Assembly: GCF_014648355.1 (NCBI RefSeq)
Contig: NZ_BMQY01000006.1
Location: 1-64,000, forward strand
DNA: 64,000 nucleotides
Direction of reading: 5' to 3'
Source of the DNA: Couchioplanes azureus
GTDB taxonomy: Bacteria > Actinomycetota > Actinomycetes > Mycobacteriales > Micromonosporaceae
The translations under genes and the position numbers were made by a program. Of the stretch, positions 33,262-41,185 are shown one piece after another. Below the pieces are notes generated by a model. That model saw nothing but the letters and a program-made list of their open reading frames with translations, was not told the origin of the DNA and did no database searches. The first letter of the stretch is position 1; each line of letters starts with the position of its first letter.

Positions 33262-35550
33262 GTGGGCACAACGGACCGGCTGCTGCGTGCATCCGGCATC
33301 AGTGCGCTGGCCGCGATCCTCTGGTTCGTGGTCAACCTGGTGCATCCGGTCGGACCCCGGGCGCTGCTCTGGCTGCCGACCGTGGCCGGCAGCGTCATCC
33401 TGGTCATGGGCTTGCGCCGTACGGCGCGGACCGAGGCCCTGCCCGAGGCGACCCGGCGGTTCTGGCGGCATCTGACCGCCGCGGCGGTGTTCATCGGCAT
33501 CGGCGTGGTGTCCCAGGCCGTGGACGTGCTGGCCGAGGAGGAGCCGCGCGGACTCCAGACGGGTCCCGTCATGCTGGTCACCTGCGCCGTCGGCGTACTG
33601 ATCATCATGTTCGCGCTGTTCCGGCTGCCGCTCGAGCGGCAGTCCCACGGCGAGATGTTCCGGGTCGTGCTCGACGCCGGCACCCTGATGCTGGCCGCCG
33701 CCGTGTTCTTCTGGCACTTCTCCACCCGCGCGGCGCTGAGCCAGGGCGACGACAAGGCCATCTACCTCTCGTTGTTCGTCACGATCATCGCCCTGCTCGC
33801 CGTCTTCGCGGTGTCCAAGTTCGTCCTGTCCAGCCACGCCCACATCGACAACGGCGCGCTGCGGCTGCTGGCCGTCGCGATGTTCGTGGGGGCCGTCGCG
33901 CCGATGTTCCGCGGCCCGTTCGAGGCGGTGGACCCGCATCTGTTCCCCGACATGTGGAGCACGCCGGTCGTCTACTACTTCGCCGTCCTGGCCGCCGCCC
34001 GTCAGCGCACGGCGCTCGGCGGCAAGCGGCGGGGTGTCCCGGCGCCTCGGCGACGGTCGTTCAGCCTGCTGCCGTACGTGGCGGTCGCCGCCGTCGACGG
34101 CCTGCTGGTCTACGTGACCTGGACCAACGGCGAGGACGAGGCCGTGGTGGTCGGTTCGGCGGTGGTGCTCACCGCGCTCGTCGTGCTGCGCCAGCTCACC
34201 GCGTTCCGGGACAACAGCCGCCTGCTGGCGCGCCTGGACCACAGCGCGACCCACGACGCCCTCACCCAGCTGCCGAACCGCATCCTCTTCCACAGCCGGC
34301 TGCAGCAGGCACTGACCGCCCCGGGCGACCGTCCGGTGGCCGTGGCGCTGATCGACCTCGACGACTTCAAGGAGGTCAACGACACCCTCGGGCACGAGGT
34401 CGGCGACCTGCTGCTGGTCGGGGTGGCGAAGCGGCTGGAGGGCTGCGTCCGGGCCGAGGACACGGTGGCGCGGCTCGGCGGCGACGAGTTCGTCGTGGTG
34501 CTCGACGACGCCGACCCGGCCGCCGCGGACCTGGCCGCCGACCGGATGATGCGCGCGCTGCAGCAGCCGGTCTACGCCGACGGTCACGAGCTGCCGATCC
34601 GGGCCAGCATCGGCATCGCGGACGGGCGCTCCGGCGATCAGCCCTCGGTGCTGCTGCGGCACGCCGACATCGCGATGTACGCGGCGAAGAACCTGCCCGG
34701 CACGGCCTGCCTGCACTACGAGCCGAGCATGTCGGTGACCGGCAACGACCTCGGCGCGGAGCTGCGCTACGCGATCGACAACGACCAGCTGTTCCTGCTG
34801 TACCAGCCGATCGTCTCGCTCGACGACGGCCACATCATGGGCGCCGAGGCGCTGGTGCGCTGGGCCCACCCGGTCCGGGGCACGCTGGCGCCGGACGCCT
34901 TCATCCCGGTCGCCGAGCGCACCGGTCTCATCGTCCCGCTGGGGGACTGGGTCATGCGGACGTCGTTCGCCCAGCTCGCCGCGTGGAACGTGGAGCACGG
35001 CGACGCCGCCCCGCAGGTCCTCAACGTCAACGTGTCGGCCCGTGACCTGCGCGAGCCCGGCTTCGCCGAGCGCGTGGGAGAGCTGCTCGCCGAGTTCGAC
35101 CTGGCTGCCGAGCGGGTGGTCCTGGAGATCACCGAGACGATGGCCCTGGAGCCCGGCCCGTCGGTGATCAACCTGCTCCGGCTGCGGGCCATGGGCGTCC
35201 GGGTCTCGCTGGACGACTTCGGCACCGGCCACTCGACGCTGACGCTGCTGCACGACTGCCCGATCGACGAGATCAAGCTGGACCGCTCCTTCACCCAGTC
35301 GGAGGTCGACGACCGCCCGCCGGTGTCGGCGGCGGTGATCCACCTGGCGCAGGCCCTCGGCCTGCACGCGGTGGCGGAGGGCGTGGAGACGGCGGACCAG
35401 GCGGAGCAGCTGTTGTCGCTGGGCTACATCGCGGCGCAGGGCTACCACTTCGCCCGCCCGATGCCCCCGGCCCGCCTCAGCGAACTGCTCGCGGCCAAGA
35501 AGTCCCTGATGCCCTCCGCGGCGCCGGCCGAAACCGTGCCCACGGCGTGA
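33262..35550 (+). CDS. Membrane-anchored GGDEF-EAL protein
   Basis: 762 residues, GTG start preceded by GGAGGGGG. About eight to nine N-terminal membrane helices (1-310) form a sensor of unknown ligand, followed by GGDEF (intact RLGGDEF, residues 406-410) and EAL (intact EALVRW, Glu near 529; DDFGTGHST, KLDRSF and EGVE present). It resembles the large membrane GGDEF-EAL proteins of actinomycetes such as RmdB-like phosphodiesterases. It lies 4.2 kb from another such protein on the same strand, with unrelated genes between them. Confidence 0.9.
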   Translation: MGTTDRLLRASGISALAAILWFVVNLVHPVGPRALLWLPTVAGSVILVMGLRRTARTEALPEATRRFWRHLTAAAVFIGIGVVSQAVDVLAEEEPRGLQTGPVMLVTCAVGVLIIMFALFRLPLERQSHGEMFRVVLDAGTLMLAAAVFFWHFSTRAALSQGDDKAIYLSLFVTIIALLAVFAVSKFVLSSHAHIDNGALRLLAVAMFVGAVAPMFRGPFEAVDPHLFPDMWSTPVVYYFAVLAAARQRTALGGKRRGVPAPRRRSFSLLPYVAVAAVDGLLVYVTWTNGEDEAVVVGSAVVLTALVVLRQLTAFRDNSRLLARLDHSATHDALTQLPNRILFHSRLQQALTAPGDRPVAVALIDLDDFKEVNDTLGHEVGDLLLVGVAKRLEGCVRAEDTVARLGGDEFVVVLDDADPAAADLAADRMMRALQQPVYADGHELPIRASIGIADGRSGDQPSVLLRHADIAMYAAKNLPGTACLHYEPSMSVTGNDLGAELRYAIDNDQLFLLYQPIVSLDDGHIMGAEALVRWAHPVRGTLAPDAFIPVAERTGLIVPLGDWVMRTSFAQLAAWNVEHGDAAPQVLNVNVSARDLREPGFAERVGELLAEFDLAAERVVLEITETMALEPGPSVINLLRLRAMGVRVSLDDFGTGHSTLTLLHDCPIDEIKLDRSFTQSEVDDRPPVSAAVIHLAQALGLHAVAEGVETADQAEQLLSLGYIAAQGYHFARPMPPARLSELLAAKKSLMPSAAPAETVPTA

Positions 35551-35624
35551 TTCCCCTCTCGGGGTTGCACCGCGCGCATCCGGGTACATCCGGATGCGTA
35601 GGCGACTCACCCCGGGAGGTTCCG

Positions 35625-35798
35625 ATGGGCACCGACGACAAGATCGACAACAAGGCCGAGGAACTCGGCGGCAAGGTCAAGGAGGGCGTCGGCAAGGCGA
35701 CCGACGACGAGCGCCTCGAGGCCGAGGGCAAGGCCGACCAGACCACCTCGAAGTTGAAGCAGGCCGGCGAGGACATCAAGGACGCCTTCAAGAGCTGA
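35625..35798 (+). CDS. CsbD family stress protein
   Basis: 57 residues, ATG 35625 after GGGAGGTTCCG. The sequence is the CsbD pattern: DDKIDNKAEELGGKVKEGVG, charged and helical, with a second half-repeat (LEAEGKADQTTSKLKQAGED). CsbD proteins are small hydrophilic proteins induced by general stress sigma factors; no enzyme activity is known. A SigB-type sigma factor fragment is in the window at 1-85, but a link is not shown. A strong terminator follows. Confidence 0.93.
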   Translation: MGTDDKIDNKAEELGGKVKEGVGKATDDERLEAEGKADQTTSKLKQAGEDIKDAFKS

Positions 35799-35817
35799 GC
35801 TCCCCGCGTACGGAACG

Positions 35818-35846
35818 AAGGGCGCCCGCCGCTGCGGGCGCCCTTT
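35818..35846. terminator. 12-bp hairpin with T run between csbD-like gene and response regulator
   Basis: Arms 35818-35829 and 35834-35845 are exact complements around a 4-base loop, ending in TTT on the + strand and AAG on the other. It lies between two convergent genes and can serve both. Confidence 0.9.
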
Positions 35847-35847
35847 C

Positions 35848-36492
35848 TCAGCTGCGCAGATAGGCGAGGACCGCCAGGACGCGGCGGTGCTGTTCCTCGT
35901 CGGGCGGCAGGTCGAGCTTGGTGAAGATGTTGCGGACGTGCTTCTCCACCGCGCCCTCGGTCACCACGATCGTGCGGGCGATCGCGGTGTTGGAGCGGCC
36001 TTCCGCCATCAGACCGAGGACCTCCCGCTCTCGCGGGGTGAGGTTACGCAGCGGGTCGTCGCGGCGGCGCCGGACCAGGAGCTGGCCGACGACCTCCGGG
36101 TCCAGGACCGTCGCGCCGGCGGCCACCCGGCGCAGGCCGTCCAGGAAGTCCGCGACCTCGGAGACGCGGTCCTTGAGCAGGTAGCCCACCGCGCCCAGGC
36201 GATCGGCGAGCAGGTCGTCGGCGTACTCCACCTCGACGTACTGCGACAGCACCAGGATCGGGCTGCCCGGCACCTGCCTGCGGGCCTCCACGGCCGCCCG
36301 CAGACCCTCGTCGGTGTGCGTGGGGGGCATCCGGACGTCCACGATGGACACGTCCGGCTTGTGCTCGACGATCGCGTCGACCAGCGAGGGACCGTCGCCG
36401 ACGGCCGCGACGACGGTGCACTCGTTCTCCTCGACCAGCCTGACCAGGCCCTCGCGCAGGAGCACGGCATCGTCGGCAATCACCACCCGCAT
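35848..36492 (-). CDS. NarL/LuxR-type response regulator
   Basis: 214 residues. Receiver domain (ADDAVLLREGL, phospho-acceptor Asp in VSIVDVRMPP, switch Ser in LVLSQYV, LLKDR Lys) followed by a LuxR HTH (LTPREREVLGLMAEGRSNTAIA). It is the DNA-binding partner of the kinase encoded 28 bases upstream on the same strand. In the phospho-acceptor loop MPPTHTDEG replaces the usual MPxxDG, which is common in this actinobacterial subgroup. Target genes are unknown. Confidence 0.93.
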   Translation of the reverse strand: MRVVIADDAVLLREGLVRLVEENECTVVAAVGDGPSLVDAIVEHKPDVSIVDVRMPPTHTDEGLRAAVEARRQVPGSPILVLSQYVEVEYADDLLADRLGAVGYLLKDRVSEVADFLDGLRRVAAGATVLDPEVVGQLLVRRRRDDPLRNLTPREREVLGLMAEGRSNTAIARTIVVTEGAVEKHVRNIFTKLDLPPDEEQHRRVLAVLAYLRS

Positions 36493-36520
36493 GCCGACAG
36501 AGCCTAGCGGGGCCCTGGCG

Positions 36521-37825
36521 CTACAGCGGCAGCGCGACCGTGAGCGTGGTGCCCGCTCCGGCGGGGCTGCGCACGTCCATCACCCCGCCCAGCGCCTGGA
36601 CGCGGTCCGTGAGACCGGCCAGGCCGTGGCCCTTGGCGAGGCTCGCACCGCCCACCCCGTCGTCGGCGACCGTGAGCGTCAGCCCGGTGGCCTCCCGGCG
36701 CACGCTCACCTGCACCTCGGCCGCGTGGCTGTGCTTGGCGACGTTGGTGAGCGCCTCGGCCACCACGAAGTACGCCGTCGTCTCCACCGCCGGGTCGAGC
36801 CGTCCGATCGGCGGGGCGTCCAGGTCGACCGGAACCGTGCAGCGCCCGGCGAGCGCGGTCAGCGCCGCCTGCAGTCCCCGGTCGACGAGGATCGGCGGGG
36901 CGATGCCCCGGGACAGCGCGCGAAGCTCGTCGAGGGTCTCCCGGGTCTGCGCCAGGGCCTCGGCGACCGTGGCGCGCGCGGCGTCGGGGTCGGTGGCGAA
37001 CTGCTGCTCGGCCCGGCCGAGGTCCATCGCCAGCCGGACCAGGCGCTGCTGCGGACCGTCGTGGATGTCGCGTTCGAGCCGCCGCAGCGCGATGGCCTCG
37101 GCCGAGACGGCGGCGGCCTTCTGGGCCTGGGCGGTGTCGCGGGCGGCCACCGCCTCGGCCACCCGCTCGCGCAGCTCGTTGACGCCGCTGAGCAGGGCGC
37201 GGGCGAACAGTCCCTCGAGCAGCGCCGAGCCGCGCAGGACGGGATACAGCGTGCCCAGGAAGAAGAAGCCGATGGCCAGGTGGAAGACGATCCGGGTCGA
37301 GGTGGCGTCGCCCAGCCCCAGCAACTCGGGCAGGTCGGAGTTCTCGGGGCCGCGCGGGAGCGACCACTCCCAGAGCGGATAGGTGAGGCCGCCGAGCGTG
37401 CCGGCCCACCAGGTCACCGCGAAGCAGAACGCGACGGTGCTCGGAACCCAGCGCAGGATGGCGTGGAGCAGGTCGAGCCAGGCCTGGCCGTCGGCGAGCG
37501 GCGTGAGGAACCGCCGGGCGGGGCCCGCCCCCGCGGGCGCTTGCTTGTAGTACGGATGCGGCAGCCGCAAGCCGATCACCGGGGCGATCCGCGCCCGCTC
37601 GACGGTGGCCAGGCCGCGCGCCAGCATCAGCGTGCCGGCCATGATCGGCACGCCGACCCAGATGACGGCCGTGCCGACGGCGACGGTGAGGCCGGTGAAG
37701 CCGGCCACCACGGCGACCAGGCCCAGGGGGAACCCCAGCAGGATGAACTGGGTGTCGAGGCCGACCTGCCGGAGCACGCGGCGGAGCGGGGCCTGATGTG
37801 CCGCCGGGACGAGGGTGGTGGTCAT
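36521..37825 (-). CDS. Sensor histidine kinase (HisKA_3 / Sensor domain)
   Basis: 434 residues. Four membrane helices and a Sensor-type (PF13796-like) N-terminal region (~20-230) precede a dimerisation helix with the phospho-acceptor His in RRLERDIHDGPQQRLV, then an ATPase domain with EALTNVAKHSHA (N box), ADDGVGG (G1) and GHGLAGLTDR (G2). It should autophosphorylate and feed the response regulator downstream. The stimulus is probably sensed at or in the membrane. Both genes are likely one operon with the kinase first. Confidence 0.92.
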   Translation of the reverse strand: MTTTLVPAAHQAPLRRVLRQVGLDTQFILLGFPLGLVAVVAGFTGLTVAVGTAVIWVGVPIMAGTLMLARGLATVERARIAPVIGLRLPHPYYKQAPAGAGPARRFLTPLADGQAWLDLLHAILRWVPSTVAFCFAVTWWAGTLGGLTYPLWEWSLPRGPENSDLPELLGLGDATSTRIVFHLAIGFFFLGTLYPVLRGSALLEGLFARALLSGVNELRERVAEAVAARDTAQAQKAAAVSAEAIALRRLERDIHDGPQQRLVRLAMDLGRAEQQFATDPDAARATVAEALAQTRETLDELRALSRGIAPPILVDRGLQAALTALAGRCTVPVDLDAPPIGRLDPAVETTAYFVVAEALTNVAKHSHAAEVQVSVRREATGLTLTVADDGVGGASLAKGHGLAGLTDRVQALGGVMDVRSPAGAGTTLTVALPL

Positions 37826-37956
37826 GTCCTAGACGGTAGGCAGGGCGGGCTCGCGAACCGATCCCGGTGGCCGCCGGATCGGAGGTAGGGTTAACCCCAC
37901 CCCTGAGCTGTCCCGATCTGCCCCGCCGCCACCCCCGCGTGCGCGATGCTGGGGGC

Positions 37957-39060
37957 GTGAGGGACTGGAGGGACCTGCAGACGCGGGTGCAGCGCCGGGC
38001 CGAGGCGCTCGTCGGCTCCGGCCGGGAGCTGGGCGTGCAGGTCGCCGCCTACCTGGACGGGCGGTTGATCGTGAACGCCTGCGCCGGGGTGGCCGACGAG
38101 TCCACCGGCGCCCAGGTCACCCCGGAGACCACCTTCTTCAGCCCGGCGACCGGCAAGGGCCTGGCCAGCACGGCCGTGCACGTCCTCGCCGAGCGCGGCC
38201 AGCTCGACTACGACCTGCGCCTGGCGGACGTGTGGCCCGAGTACGCCCGCCACGGCAAGCAGGACACGACGTTGCGGCACGTCCTGTCGCACGCGGCCGG
38301 GGTGCCGGCGCTGCCGTCGTACACCACGGCCGAGGACTTCCTGGACTGGGACCGGATGTGCCGGACGATCGCGGGGTCCACGCCGCTGTGGCCGCCCGGC
38401 ACCCGGCACGGCGTCCACGAGTGGACGTACGGCTGGCTGCTCGGCGAGGTGGTCCGCCGGGTCGTGAACCGGCCGATCTCCTGGGTGCTCGCCGAGGACA
38501 TCGCCCGGCCGCTCGGCGCGGACCGTGAGCTGTTCTTCGGCGTACCCCCGGACCAGCTGCACCGGGTGGCCCGGCTGAAGGACCGCAACTGGACCACCGC
38601 GCTGGACCTGTTCAGCGCCAACCTGGAGAACTTCGACAAGGTCGCGCCGCCCGCGGTACGCCCCGACCCGGCGCTCGGCAACCGCCGCGACATCCTGCGC
38701 ACGGACATCCCGGCGGTGGCCACGGTGAGCGCCCGCGGGATGGCCCGGATGTACGCCGCACTCATGGACGAGGTCGACGGAGTACGCCTGATCTCGCCGG
38801 ACCGGCTGAAGCTGATCACCGCGGTCTGCACCGAGGGCCCGGACTGGACCATCGGCGGCGACCTGCCCAAGACGCTGGGCTACGTGGCCCAGCAGTCCGG
38901 GCGGATCGGCTGGGGCGGCAACGGCGGCGGCCTGGCCGGCTTCTACCCGGACCTGGGCCTGGCGGTGGCGGCCACGAAGAACTATCTGGGGGTCAGCGAC
39001 CAGGACCCCATGGAGGCGTGCGCGGCCATGATCCACGACGCGGTCGCCGGACGCGACTGA
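37957..39060 (+). CDS. Serine-hydrolase/beta-lactamase-fold protein with altered SxxK motif
   Basis: 367 residues from GTG 37957; no signal peptide. Fold marks of the class C beta-lactamase/EstB group are present: TTFFSPATGKGLASTAVHVLAERG, a HVLSHAAGVP segment, the Y-G-W (TYGWLLGEV) region and a late WGGNGGGLAGFYP. In the family the catalytic motif S-x-x-K sits where this protein has A-T-G-K, so the nucleophile Ser is Ala at that place; a Ser lies two residues earlier. Activity is therefore doubtful, unless the earlier Ser substitutes. It may be a binding or scaffolding relative. The start is supported only by a weak G-rich RBS. Confidence 0.78.
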   Translation: MRDWRDLQTRVQRRAEALVGSGRELGVQVAAYLDGRLIVNACAGVADESTGAQVTPETTFFSPATGKGLASTAVHVLAERGQLDYDLRLADVWPEYARHGKQDTTLRHVLSHAAGVPALPSYTTAEDFLDWDRMCRTIAGSTPLWPPGTRHGVHEWTYGWLLGEVVRRVVNRPISWVLAEDIARPLGADRELFFGVPPDQLHRVARLKDRNWTTALDLFSANLENFDKVAPPAVRPDPALGNRRDILRTDIPAVATVSARGMARMYAALMDEVDGVRLISPDRLKLITAVCTEGPDWTIGGDLPKTLGYVAQQSGRIGWGGNGGGLAGFYPDLGLAVAATKNYLGVSDQDPMEACAAMIHDAVAGRD

Positions 39061-39177
39061 TCTCGCGACTTCTGGGCGTTTTGCGCCCTGAGGTGACGGT
39101 CACGGCGAAACGGCTAAGCCGTCGGCGGGGTACGCCGAACAGTCGTTCGTACCCGAACCCGGATGGAGGTGCCCGCT

Positions 39178-39660
39178 GTGCCGACCGTACTCATCGCCGA
39201 CGACGAAGCCGACCACCGTGAGCTTCTCACTCTGGCGCTGCGCCGGCTGGGGCACGAGGTCGTCGCGGTCCGCGACGCGGCATCGGCGCAGCGGGCCGTC
39301 GAGGCCGGCGGGATCGACGCGGCCCTGCTCGACGTACGGATGCCCGGCACGTCCGGCATCGACCTGTGCCACGCCCTGCGGCAGGACCCGGCCACCGCCC
39401 ACCTCCCGATCATGCTGGTCAGCGCCGACGTCTACGGCGAGCGGATCCGGGCCGGGGTCGAGGCCGGAGCCGACGACTACCTGACGAAGCCCTACCACCG
39501 GGCGGAGCTTGAGGCCCGGCTGGGCGCGCTGCTGCGGCGCCGGCAATGCGCCGCCACCGTGCCCGCGGCGGCCGCCACCGCCGCCATGCTCGCCGCCCGC
39601 GCCGCCCTGCCGGCGCCGATGCCCGTACGGATGGAGCGAACGTTGCCGCTGACGGCCTGA
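39178..39660 (+). CDS. Single-domain response regulator (receiver) with C-terminal extension
   Basis: 160 residues. A full receiver domain (IADDEADHRELL acidic pair, phospho-acceptor Asp in AALLDVRMPG, MLVSADV switch, LTKPY Lys) is followed by a ~40-residue Ala-rich tail with no DNA-binding domain. GTG 39178 is chosen because GGAGGT lies 7 bases upstream; an ATG at 39163 in frame has no such site. No kinase gene is adjacent, so the partner may be encoded elsewhere. The GTGAC-G-GTCAC palindrome at 39093-39103 in the upstream gap could be an operator. Confidence 0.87.
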   Translation: MPTVLIADDEADHRELLTLALRRLGHEVVAVRDAASAQRAVEAGGIDAALLDVRMPGTSGIDLCHALRQDPATAHLPIMLVSADVYGERIRAGVEAGADDYLTKPYHRAELEARLGALLRRRQCAATVPAAAATAAMLAARAALPAPMPVRMERTLPLTA

Positions 39661-39682
39661 TCGACCGCGTAGTGTCCCACCC

Positions 39683-41137
39683 ATGGAGCCCGGGCAGGTG
39701 CGGTACCGCAGCGCCGCCGGGCGCTGGGTGCTGGTGGCGACCGTGCTCGGTTCGAGCCTCGCGTTCATCGACGGCACCGTGGTCAACATCGCGCTCCCCG
39801 CGATCGGCCGGGATCTCGGCGCGGACGCGGCGGGTCTGCAATGGACCGTCAACGGGTACGCCCTCAGCCTCGCCGCCCTGATCCTGCTCGGCGGCTCCCT
39901 CGGCGACCGGTACGGCCGCAAGCGGGTCTTCGCGGTCGGCGTCGCCTGGTTCGCGGCGGCGTCCCTGCTGTGCGGCGTGGCACCCACGACCGAACTGCTC
40001 GTCGGCGCCCGGGTCCTGCAGGGTATCGGCGGCGCGCTGCTGACTCCCGGCGCGCTGGCCATCCTCGAAGCGTCGTTCGTGCCCGGCGACCGGTCCCGGG
40101 CCATCGGCGCCTGGTCCGGGCTCGGCGGCATCGGCGGGGCACTGGGCCCGTTCCTGGGCGGCTGGCTCGTCGAGGTCGCCGACTGGCGGCTGATCTTCCT
40201 GATCAACGTCCCGATCGCGGCCCTCGTGCTCGTGGTGACCGCGCGGCACGTCCCCGAGTCCCGGAACCCGGCGGCCGCGCGCGAGCTCGACGTGACCGGC
40301 GTGCTCACCGGGGCGGCGGGCCTCGGCGGGCTCACCTACGGCTTCACCGCCTGGCCGGCGCAGGGCCCGGGCAACCCGGCGGTGCTGGCGTCGCTGGCGG
40401 TGGGCGCGCTCGGCATGGCCGGCTTCGTCGTCGCCGAGCACCGCTCCCGGCACCCGATGCTGCCGCTGGACCTCTTCCGCTCCCGGGCCTTCACCGGCGC
40501 CAACCTGGTGACGTTCCTGGTCTACGCCGCCCTCGGCGGCGTGTTCTTCCTGGTCGTCCTGAACCTCCAGGTGGTCGCCGGCTTCAGCCCGCTCGCCGGC
40601 GGCCTGGCCCTGCTCCCGATCACGGTGCTCATGCTGCTGCTCTCGGCCCGCGCGGGCGGGCTCGCCCGGCGGATCGGCCCCCGCATCCCGATGACGGCCG
40701 GCCCGCTCGTCTGCGCCGCGGCCCTGGTGTGGCTGTCCCGGGTCGGCCCCGCGGCGTCGTACCCGGCGGACGTGCTGCCCCCGGTGATCGTCTTCGGTCT
40801 CGGCCTGTCCCTGCTGGTGGCACCCCTGACCGCCACGGCCCTGGGCGCGCTCGACGACGCCCACGCGGGCGTCGCCAGCGGCGTCAACAACGCCGTGGCC
40901 CGGGCGGCCGGCCTACTCGCCGTCGCGATCCTGCCGCTGGCCGCGGGCATCGGCACCGGCGACCTGACCGACCCGGCGGCGCTGGCACCGACGTACCGGG
41001 CGGCGACGCTGATCTGCGCCGGGCTGATGGTCGCCGGCAGCGCGCTGGCCCTGGCCCTCGTGCCCGACCGGCTGCCCCGCGACATGCCCCGGGAAGGGGT
41101 CGCCGCCCGCGGCCAGAAGGGGCGGATGACGCGGTGA
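39683..41137 (+). CDS. DHA2-family (EmrB/QacA) MFS drug exporter
   Basis: 484 residues with 14 predicted membrane helices. Motif D1 (LAFIDGTVVNIALPAIGRDL), motif A (GSLGDRYGRKRVF), motif B (LLVGARVLQGIGGALLTPGALAIL) and motif C (GPFLGGWLVE) are all in place. DHA2 pumps use proton motive force to expel drugs, dyes or metabolites. It begins 22 bases after the receiver gene and may be cotranscribed with it. No TetR or MarR gene is adjacent. Confidence 0.92.
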   Translation: MEPGQVRYRSAAGRWVLVATVLGSSLAFIDGTVVNIALPAIGRDLGADAAGLQWTVNGYALSLAALILLGGSLGDRYGRKRVFAVGVAWFAAASLLCGVAPTTELLVGARVLQGIGGALLTPGALAILEASFVPGDRSRAIGAWSGLGGIGGALGPFLGGWLVEVADWRLIFLINVPIAALVLVVTARHVPESRNPAAARELDVTGVLTGAAGLGGLTYGFTAWPAQGPGNPAVLASLAVGALGMAGFVVAEHRSRHPMLPLDLFRSRAFTGANLVTFLVYAALGGVFFLVVLNLQVVAGFSPLAGGLALLPITVLMLLLSARAGGLARRIGPRIPMTAGPLVCAAALVWLSRVGPAASYPADVLPPVIVFGLGLSLLVAPLTATALGALDDAHAGVASGVNNAVARAAGLLAVAILPLAAGIGTGDLTDPAALAPTYRAATLICAGLMVAGSALALALVPDRLPRDMPREGVAARGQKGRMTR

Positions 41138-41185
41138 AGTAGGGTCGGTCGGCGCACGGGAAGTCAGCCATCACCACGGGGGGAA

